A stretch of 26,467 nucleotides of DNA from Tubiluchus corallicola (lineage: Eukaryota > Priapulida > Priapulimorpha > Priapulimorphida > Tubiluchidae), in NCBI GenBank assembly GCA_030141605.1, contig JAQGDQ010001760.1, positions 1-26,467 on the forward strand, given 5' to 3'. Of this stretch, positions 9,289 to 19,300 are shown in pieces. The notes under the pieces are model-generated. The model was not told where the DNA came from. It did no database searches and worked only from the letters and a program-made list of their open reading frames with translations. Numbering within the stretch: position 1 is the stretch's first letter; each line of letters starts with the position of its first letter. Made by a program: the position numbers and the translations under genes.

Positions 9289-9598
9289 GTTGGCATCCTT
9301 CTGTCTCGGAAGACAATGGAGTGTGCGCCAAGAGAGTCAGTTATTGATCACATTGATGGAGCTGCAGCGTCGACTGTGGCTGAGCAGTCCGATCCTTGAA
9401 CGTCTCCAGGGCGCACGCCTGGGCAAGGTGTATGGAGATCCTGAGTTGCCCAGACCGCAGGAACCCCTCCTCTTCCTCCCTGGTGTAGTCCAAAGGAAAG
9501 CGGAGCGATACGTTTGGCACCAGGTTGGCTGCAGGAGCTGCCGTAGTCTGTGAGCATGCTGCACTGGTCCACCTTCGGGGCTCCACCCCTGATTTGGA
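9289..9598. repeat. Dispersed repeat family, copy 2 (longest copy)
   Basis: Homologous to 5242-5500 along its whole length, with an extra 51 bp (sequence around gttattgatcacattgatgg). Similarity to copy 1 is very high by eye. A shorter, more diverged relative is at 23148-23280. Confidence 0.85.
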
Positions 9599-10199
9599 TG
9601 CTTTACTCCTCTACACATGGCCGTTGGGTCACTTGACCTCCTCCGTCCTCTAGCTTATGGCTGCTTGCGCAGCTCACTTTTGGAATACAGACACACAAAC
9701 TCACAACTGTTCTTCAGTGAACTATGTTACTCTTCACGTACGTTGTCAGTTATTAATCAATTAAATATGTAATCAGTATTAAATTTTTTTTAGAAAGAAA
9801 AACTAAATTCATTTTCATTACAACTGTACATAAATATACAAAATAACTTCAATGTAACTACATTACAATCATGTCACATTACATTTTCAGTAATTTTGAA
9901 GAGCATTTTCATTTACACCTGTGTGTTCTGCGTATCGAAAACAAGCACTCAAACTGGATCCTACTGACAGCTTCTACTTGATTGAAATGGCCGTCACAGA
10001 ACTGGAATCTGTCACTCTATCAAGGACAATCGTCGCCACTCTATCAAGGACAATCGTCGGAAATGAGAAATTCTACTGGCACAGCATAGAAAAGCAGAAT
10101 TTTTCTCTGTCACAATTTTGTTGTAACTTTAAAATAAAACACAAAACTATCATTACGAAACGGAAATTACTATAGCACTACACAGTAACAGGTGAGAGT
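9599..10199. other. Intergenic DNA, no gene recognised
   Basis: An 84-codon frame at 9921-10175 looks random and contains a 24-bp tandem duplication (actctatcaaggacaatcgt at about 10012 and 10036). Nothing else stands out. Confidence 0.4.
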
Positions 10200-10815
10200 T
10201 CTACGCTGTCTTATTTCAAATTGTTCGATGTCTAAATTTTACTACGCTGTCTTATTTCAAATTGTTCAACGTCTAAATTTTACTACGCTGTCTTATTTCA
10301 AATTGTTCAACGTCTAAATTTTACTAAGCTGTCTTATTTCAAATTGTTCAACGTCTAAATTTTACTACGCTGTCTTATTTCAAATTGTTCGATGTCTAAA
10401 TTTTACTACGCTGTCTTATTTCAAATTGTTCGATGTCTAAATTTTACTACGCTGTCTTATTTCAAATTGTTCGATGTCTAAATTTTACTACGCTGTCTTA
10501 TTTCAAATTGTTCGACGTCTAAATTTTACTAAGCTGTCTTATTTCAAATTGTTCGACGTCTAAATTTTACTAAGCTGTCTTATTTCAAGATGTTCAACGT
10601 CTAAATTTTACTACGCTGTCTTATTTCAAATTGTTCAACGTCTAAATTTTACTACGCTGTCTTATTTCAAATTGTTCAACGTCTAAATTTTACTACGCTG
10701 TCTTATTTCAAATTGTTCAACGTCTAAATTTTACTACGCTGTCTTATTTCAAATTGTTCAACGTCTAAATTTTACTACGCTGTCTTATTTCAAATTGTTC
10801 AACGTCTAAATTTTA
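10200..10815. repeat. 41-bp minisatellite, 15 copies
   Basis: The unit ctacgctgtcttatttcaaa plus ttgttcaacgtctaaatttta repeats every 41 bp. Two variants alternate in blocks: ttcGATGtc or ttcGACGtc versus ttcAACGtc, and ctAcgc versus ctAagc. The right half is almost homogeneous (AACG type), suggesting recent spread from that side. Confidence 0.95.
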
Positions 10816-10962
10816 CGCCAGCATTCCTTTCCGGGGGTCTCACTTCTATAACACGCAATAGCAGCTAAAGCTTTCAGCATTAGTTCATTTCATACAAGTG
10901 TAGAAACACGTAATCCCAGATGTGAGATGTATGATGGACATTGCTGGTCTATTTCAGCTCAT

Positions 10963-10968
10963 TTTATT
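10963..10968 (-). terminator. Candidate poly(A) signal of PLRG1
   Basis: AATAAA on the minus strand (TTTATT on plus), about 56 nt downstream of the PLRG1 stop codon. This would give a very short 3' UTR. A GT-containing stretch (acgtgtttct on minus) follows. No other canonical signal was noted closer to the stop. Confidence 0.5.
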
Positions 10969-11023
10969 CATTTGAATCATCAGCATCTGTCTCTGCCACA
11001 ACAATGTGTATATGAAACACTTT

Positions 11024-11083
11024 CTAGTATCGTCTTTTCTTTATAATTTCTGGTTTCCAAGTGAGAGGATGCGAATCTTCAGT
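11024..11083 (-). CDS. PLRG1: PLRG1 terminal coding exon
   Basis: The acceptor is tttatttgcag before 11083. The exon encodes [19 protein letters not shown] and then TAG (11026-11024). It matches the conserved basic C-terminal tail after the last WD blade (human, from memory, TEETHPVSWKPEIIKRKRF). The phase-0 start fits the previous exon, which ends at an Ala codon. Confidence 0.95.
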   Translation of the reverse strand, partial: TEDSHPLTWKPEIIKKRRY

Positions 11084-11201
11084 CTGCAAATAAAACAATG
11101 TTACATAAAAAACCTGAAGCATGGAAGTTCCAATGACACACGTGACTGAGGTCGCCTCCCCCTCCTCAAATGTAACACAGTCTGTCTCTCTCTTTCTCTC
11201 C

Positions 11202-11246
<45 letters not shown>

Positions 11247-11301
11247 CCTCTCTCTCTCCCTCTCTCTCTCTCCCTCTCTCTCCCCCCTCTCTCTCTCCCT
11301 C

Positions 11302-11389
<88 letters not shown>

Positions 11390-14300
11390 TCTCTCTATCT
11401 CTCTCTCTCTCTCTCTCTCTCCCTCTCTCTCTCTGTGATACCTATATAACCATAACTTACCGCTGTTTCGTCTTCTTTATATATTTTCACAGTTTTATCA
11501 GCCTCGGCTGTTAGCAACCGACTACCGCTATGGTCAAAGGTCATCGCAAACACCCCAGATTCGCTATCTATTGACCCTGGCTGCACCGGAGCCTGAAAGC
11601 GTTGAAAGTTGTACCCAGTTTTCCAGTCCCAAAAGTGAAGGGTTCCGTTATCACCTACAAGAGTGAAGGGCATCCAAAAATGAGTTCTGTTAGAAAACTA
11701 AGGAAATTAGAAAATGTACGTGTCATGTCAATTTATACACATCAGGGGTGTGCAAACTGCGGCCCACGGGCCCCTTGCGCCCCGCCGAGAGGTTTGTCAA
11801 CGTAATGAAAGTGCGGCCAATATCGCAAAGATAGTGCGGGTAGTTTTTTCCTCTAGATCGGATGGCATTAACCCTTACAAGACCGTTATCACTTAGTGTC
11901 ACTGTCGGACATGACGAAATATATGGTTTTTAATATAAATTTTAATAACTTCTAAAATAGTTACTTGAATGTAGTAGTGCAGTAGTAATGATGTGCGCAA
12001 ATCGGATGCAGAAAAAATCGTTATTAAGTCCTACTGTACTTGGCTCCTTGACCAAACCGCATGTGGCCCACAGGAACTGCAAGAATGTTTAATGTGGCCC
12101 GGCTAGTCATATAATTTGCACACCCCTGATACACATGCAATGAAAATTATTTCACAAGAGTTGCAGCTAACGTTGTCGGGTTTCTCTTTACATCAAATTT
12201 TGATAAATCAACGCACACTGATGCAGTCACGTACCTCCCGAAACGAGAACGTTGTCAGAATTGAGCGCAAGACAATTTACTATCGCATTGTGCCCGGAGA
12301 GATTCTGCACGAAATTTCCTTCGGGACACTTCCACTGTTTTATGTTGTCTGGTGAAGCGGAAGCAAACATGTATCTGAAACAAATGCAAAAAAGCACAAT
12401 GGAAAACAAACTGACAAATAAACGAAAAATAAATATGACATTTATTTGTTAAATGAAAACCGGGACGATTGTGTAAACATTAGTTCAGTATAAAGAATGC
12501 TCTAAAGTGTTGAAAACTACAAAAGCTTTTTTTAAATCAAGGCTTAGATTAAATATTAATTACCTCGGATACCCAAATTTTGTTTAAGTTTCAAAGCTAC
12601 GCGCAGCTCAGTGAATCTACTAAGATTGGCAGCGTCGCTTTTTGCCACGTTCGCGTGGCCGACAAATATAAGGCGGTACCGTGATAACCATGATCATGAA
12701 TTGCAGTGTTAGTTTCTGACGTCATATGACACAGAGCCAATTTTCGTGACATCACGCGTTTAAGCAGTAACACTTGCGCTATAATGCTGGACACGCAAGG
12801 GAAGATGCCTACCATTGCACAAATAGTGGTTAGTTTCTGACGTCATATGATGTAAAGCCCATTTTTCGTGACATCATGCTTTTAAACAGTACTGTAACAC
12901 TTATGCAAATGTGCTTGGTGCGCAAGGGAAGACGTCTGCCATTGCACAAACTGTGGTTAGCTTCTGACATAAGCAATAGCTGTGTTCGGTTGCCGTTAAT
13001 TAACTTTCTAAGCTAATTATTCAAATATAAGAAACAATTGCTAACTTTTATAGGCAAGAAAATGTATATTTTGGACAGTAAATTAAAATGAGATTGAGTC
13101 TAAACAATCATCCAGTTTTCCTTTAACTATAATCTAATAACAACTTAAGCAAAATCAGTTTTATACTGGAACACGGGTCTAAACCTTGAGCTGAAAACTC
13201 ACAAAATCAATTACACTTTAAATGCAAAGTACAAACGGATGTACTTATTTATAGAAGACAATGACAAGTTTAGAATACATAATTAATAATTCATTGTAAA
13301 AATCAATATAGGAAAATACACTTGTTACACTAATAGGATTTGACAAATTAGAAATACATTGTTCCCTCACTTATCGCGGGTGTTCCGTTCCAGGCACACC
13401 CTCGATAAGTGAATTTCCGCGAAGTAGGGACGCTATACTTATTTTAGAAGTTATACACTATTTTGAGTCTTTATAAGTCTCCATCAATCAACCAATCGTG
13501 TGTTGCGTACAATCTCACGTCGGCAAGTAGCATCTCAAGCGGGCGCAAGTACTACATTTCGTTTTTGGTGTGTATTCATCCGCCGAATAAATATACTATT
13601 TCCTGCAAGTCTATACATTACTGTACAATACGTACTACGCATGTGCAAAAATACTTTAGACGGAGTACCGCAAAAACCGGCGAAACATCGAAAATACCGC
13701 GCTAAATATTTTACACTAATATTTTTGAAAACCCGCGAAACAGCGAGTCCGCGACAAACGAACCGCGAAGTAGCGAGGGAACACTGTATCTTATCTCTTG
13801 ACAAATGAACAGGAAGTTAATTTGTGTCTTTACGCTAACTCAGAGGTACAAATTACATGATTTGTTGCAAAACCATCTTAAATTTAGCAAAAACACATGT
13901 TAAATGCAAAAAGTGACATGATAGTATTCTATTATGTCGCATCTCCATGTTTCTTCAGCCGAGCTGCAGCACAAGCAATTGTAAAAAGTCCTATTTAGTG
14001 CAAAAATAAAAATCAACTGTGTTCTGGTTTTATGCATACAGAATAATGCATAAGTATCAGGGATGAGAATGACAAATTGCAAAAAACTCCGAAACAGGCC
14101 GGGGGGGGGTTGGGGGCCCCCAATGGGATTCAAATTGCAATTTTGTGACCATAGAGAGCCTCTAAGTGGACTTAAAATATCAATTACCTTGTTTCATGCA
14201 TAATTTAAAATACCCAACTATCAAGGATACATGATACCTAATTGTCTCAAAAACGCCTAAGTACTGGCCGCTCCTATTCAAAACTATATAAAAACTGTCT

Positions 14301-16323
14301 GCAATTGACTCAAATAACTCTGCACAATTGATTCTATATTTTTATACATAGAGATATACACATGGTTACACTGATGTACGTGATGTAAACAAAGTGACGG
14401 CCTGCCATCTAGCGGTCAGCTTGTGAAATAATATACTGGGTCCGTAAAAATTTTCTCGACGAATTTACGCGATTTACAAAAATGGCACTACTTGTCTTCA
14501 AAAAACTCGGAATTTCGCGTATCCGCGGAAAATTCTCGTTCCTGAAGTATACGGTATAAATCATGTAATACTTGCAGCATTTCGTACATAAAGAATGACA
14601 ATGTACAACAGAGTATTACAAAATGACAGTAACAGTATTTCATACAGCACACAGGCCTACATTTACTGCAGCACATGAACAGTAAAGTTAAAATTAATAC
14701 GTACAAACTCGGATGTATCTGTAACGCCCGAATGCTCTTCTTGTGATTGGTCAATGTTGCTCTTGATTTTCCCGCCGCCACGTCCCACAAGCGCACGGTC
14801 GTGTCGTGACTACCCGTGATAACTTGTGGTTCGACTGCTTGGCATTTCACGGCAGCTACTGTATTTGTGTGACCCACCAATGTGTGCACGCACGCTTTTG
14901 TTCTCATATCCCACACCTAAACAAGCAATCGATTTCAACGAATTTTTAAGAAAGGAAAACGAAGTGAAAAGCAAAAAAATCAAGCGCTGCGGAAGACGGA
15001 AATGAAATACAGCTAAAAAAATTACGATTTACACCAGGGGTGTGCAAATTATCTGACTAGCCGGGCCACATTAAACATTCCTGCAATTCCTGTGAGCCAC
15101 ATGCAGTTTGGTCAAGAAGCCAAGTGCAGTAGGACCTAATAACGATTTTTTTGCATCCGATTTGCGCAGATCATTACCACTGCACTACTACACTCAAGAA
15201 ATTATTTTAGAAGTTATTGAAATTTATATTAAAAACCAAACCTCTTCATGGGCCGCAAGTGGCCCGCGGGCAGCAGTTTGCACACCCCTGATCTACACCG
15301 TTAAACCATCAATTAACGTGTGAAATGCAAATACTAAAGCTGCTTTATTAGACCTGCTAGCGTATAATTTTGATCTGCTAACTGTAAAGTTACGTATTTT
15401 TACAAACCCCGAGCTGACCAAACCCTCTTTAATTTATGATACAGCATTCTTACGGAACATTAAAGGATAATCATTTCAAGATTCAGAGCGGGAAACCACC
15501 ACCTACGAATTGAGACCGGCAGGTCACGCAGGGGCGGAACTAGGGGGGGGGGCGGCCCCCTTGTCAAAATTTGCGCCCCCCTGCAAAATCGGACAAATAA
15601 TTTTTTTTGCAGTGAAAATTGCAGTTCGCATGTAATCATTTTCAATATGAATTAGAATTAGGTAAAAAAATGTTTGGTAGCTTCAGTGTATTATTTACTT
15701 AAAACTTGTGTGTGATAAATTTCTGTAAATAACAATTTAGTTAGAGGCACATTAATAACGTTAGGTTAACTGAGAGTTAATTTTCTCATTATTCCTCTGT
15801 CCGCTACGCCGTCCTACACACATGCTAATTATAGGCCTGCATGCAGTATAAAAGGGGTTAAAAATTGGCTTAACCATTATTTAACCACTTCGGATACCTC
15901 ACCCTCCCAGAAAATTTTTGCACCCCCCGCTTGCCACATCTAATTCTGGCCCTGGGCAGGTGGAGCAGGACCAGACGGGAAAATAGAACATGTCAGTTTT
16001 GTGATTTGAATGTTGTTCAAACTCTTAATCACGCGGTTTCAGAATGTCCCAAGACTTTATATGCTGACTGTGTTGAACATATCAACTCTTTTATGACACA
16101 ACTTACTGTAAACGAAGCCAAATACTTGCACAAGCTTGATAAAGTTTGTGGAAATAATGATCTTTAATTAATTTTCAACTTCCGTAAATATTCACGATTG
16201 CAATTAACATCGCATTAAGATTATATTTCATGTAATGATGCATCTCACTTGTCAATGGACAAATCGTTTTATATGTTTTTGCTATTTTACTTGGCTGTAG
16301 AAAATGATGAACTTGTCAATAAA

Positions 16324-16382
<59 letters not shown>

Positions 16383-19300
16383 AATATCCAACTATATATA
16401 TATATGAAATAGGATTTAGAAGAAAAAAAAATTCTCATAGTTAATTATCTGTCCACTGAATAGATGACAAAAGCTGTGATAAAAATGGTGACAAATTACA
16501 AGTTTACATATAATAATAATCAAAGAGCTATTATCGCCGACTGTAAATAACAACCTACAACTACATAACAGAGACTATTACTACCCCACTTTTACACTAA
16601 ATACCACGCGTCAGGCAGGGCGACAGCAGCTACCACTTTTAAAGTCTTTGGTATGACCCGGCCGCTGGTTCGAACTCACGACCTCCCAGACGGAAAGCAA
16701 ACGCGTTACCACTAGACTAAACCGTCTGGTTACATATGTAGGATGTAAGTAAGAATAAATAGACGAAACAGCATACCCGAGCCGTAGAGTCACGACTACT
16801 TGTTAAAAGTATATCAATCGTTGGATGTATATCAATGGCCTGACAGGCACTCAGATGTCCATGATAATGCCTGATGACCTAAAACAATATTACACATTAG
16901 AATTATACAACAGCAGATCTGTAATGGAATGAGCAATTAGCCCATAGAGCCAAAAAATTCTATTAAAATTCGTTAATTGCGTAAACGATAAGGAATATAA
17001 AAGTTTGGTAAACCTAAGATATTGCGTCAAAATGCAGATTGAATCAAAATTGGCATCAGACTGATATTTTGATAAATAAAAGCGCAGCACACATGAATAC
17101 ATACACTCATACTAGAAGCATAACACACATGAATACATACACTCATACTAGAAGCACAGCACACATGAATACATACACTCATACTAGAACCGCAGCATAC
17201 ATGAATACATACACTCATACTAGAAGCATAACACACATGAATACATACACTCATACTAGAAGCATAACACACATGAATACATACACTCATACTAGAAGCG
17301 CAGCACACATGAATACATACACTCATACTAGAAGTGCAGCACACATGAATACATACACTCATGCTAGAAGCGCAGCACACATGAATACATACACTCATAC
17401 TAGAAGCATAACACACATGAATACATACACTCATACTAGAAGCGCAGCACACATGAATACATACACTCATACTAGAAGCACAGCACACATGAATACATAC
17501 ACTCATGCTAGAAGCATAGCACACATGAATACATACACTCATGCTAGAAGCATAACACACATGAATACATACACTCATACTAGAAGCACAGCACACATGA
17601 ATACATACACTCATGCTAGAAACACAGCACACATGAATACATACACTCATGCTAGAAGCGCAGCACACATGAATACATACACTCATGCTAGAAGTGCAGC
17701 ACACATGAATACATACACTCATACTGGAAGCGAAGCACACATGAATACATACACTCATACTAGAAGCGAAGCACACATGAATACACACACTCATACTAGA
17801 AGCACAACACACATGAATACATACACTCATACTAGAAGCACAGCACACATGAATACATACACTCATGCTAGAAACATAGCACACATGAATACATACACTC
17901 ATACTACAAGCGCAGCACACATGAATACATACACTCATACTAGAAGCATAGCACACATGAATACATACACTCATACTAGAAGCGCAGCACACATGAATAC
18001 TGTAGCTGACGGAATGTCCAAAAAACAAAACTTCTAATTCCGCATTGGCTTGCTAACGGTTATTTATTCTGTACAAAAAAGATAAATCAACATATTAAAT
18101 CATTTAGGAGTGTATTACAAAAATAAACTGTTCTTAAATAATTTTTCCTAATTTACGTAAACATATTTTGCAATTGCCACAAAATTATTCCACATTTGGT
18201 TCATATAAACAAAAATGATTAAATATCCGACACATTTGTTGGATTTCATATTAAACATAACAATTACATGTATGACTATTAACCATGTAATCACGCAGTA
18301 TCTGACATTGCTGAGTATTACAAATTCACTAGAAGCATCATAAAAAATCAAACTGTGAACTCACGTATATTGGCAGCTCTGGCATTTAAATCTTAAAAGC
18401 ATCCACAAACTGCAAGTCACAAGTCACATTTACTTTCACAAGATCAAATCAGGCTATATTAACAGAATCAAGACAGTGTGACACCTTTACTGTCCTATTC
18501 CTATTGCCTTCTGTATATAGAAAGATGAATCACCTGAGTATTAGTATACAGTCCTAAAGGCCTAAAAGGTGGCAGCACATTACAGTATCATTATCCCCAA
18601 CAAATACATACACTCATACTAGAAGCACAGCACACATGAATACATACACTCATGCTAGAAGTGCAGCACACATGAATACATACACTCATACTACAAGCGC
18701 AGCACACATGAATACATACACTCATGCTAGAAGCACAGCACACATGAATACATACACTCATACTGGAAGCACAACACACATGAATACATACACTCATACT
18801 AGAAGCGCAGCACACATGAATACATACACTCATACTAGAAGCGCAGCACACATGAATACATACACTCATACTGGAAGCACAACACACATGAATACATACA
18901 CTCATGCTGGAAGCACAGCACATATGAATACATACACTCATACTGGAAGCATAACACACATGAATACATACACTCATACTAGAAGCACAGCACACATGAA
19001 TACATACACTCATGCTAGAAGCATAACACACATGAATACATACACTCATACTAGAAGCATTGCACACATGAATACATACACTCATGCTAGAAACATAGCA
19101 CACATGAATACATACACTCATGCTAGAAGCGCAGCACACATGAATACATACACTCATGCTAGAAGTGCAGCACACATGAATACATACACTCATACTGGAA
19201 GCGAAGCACACATGAATACATACACTCATACTAGAAGCGAAGCACACATGAATACATACACTCATACTAGAAGCATAACACACATGAATACATACACTCA

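Larger units (their letters stand above)
15465..16382 (+). pseudogene. 5'-truncated LINE (non-LTR retrotransposon) tail, split by a MITE
   Basis: Before the nested element the plus strand reads [13 protein letters not shown]. After it (from 15955) the same frame continues [16 protein letters not shown] and then a C-x2-C-x9-H-x4-C pattern (15985-16047), stopping with TAA at 16165-16167. This is the usual C-terminus of LINE reverse-transcriptase proteins downstream of the RT domain. About 150 bp of 3' UTR follow, with AATAAA (16318-16323) and a (TATC)n tail to about 16382, as several LINE clades have. Only the last 80 or so codons survive. It lies antisense inside a PLRG1 intron. The clade is not determined. 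Confidence 0.8.

Noticed and set aside
9921-10175. 84-codon ORF with a faint TPR-like start (YRKQALKLDP)
   Set aside because: Too short and not sustained; contains a tandem duplication and no repeated helical pattern.
11101-11438. Arg/Glu and Ser/Leu ORFs
   Set aside because: Translation of the (CT)n/(GA)n tract in a PLRG1 intron.
13463-13808. ORFs of 80-102 codons on both strands
   Set aside because: They lie wholly or almost wholly within the TA-flanked pogo-type MITE and show no transposase motif.
14488-14700. 70-residue hydrophobic tail after the PLRG1 HPS motif
   Set aside because: Intron read-through; splicing at gtacgt (14704) joins to exon 12374 and restores the conserved [12 protein letters not shown].
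16605-16730. A functional tRNA gene on the minus strand
   Set aside because: A and B boxes are present, but the acceptor stem does not pair convincingly and the sequence continues into a SINE body.
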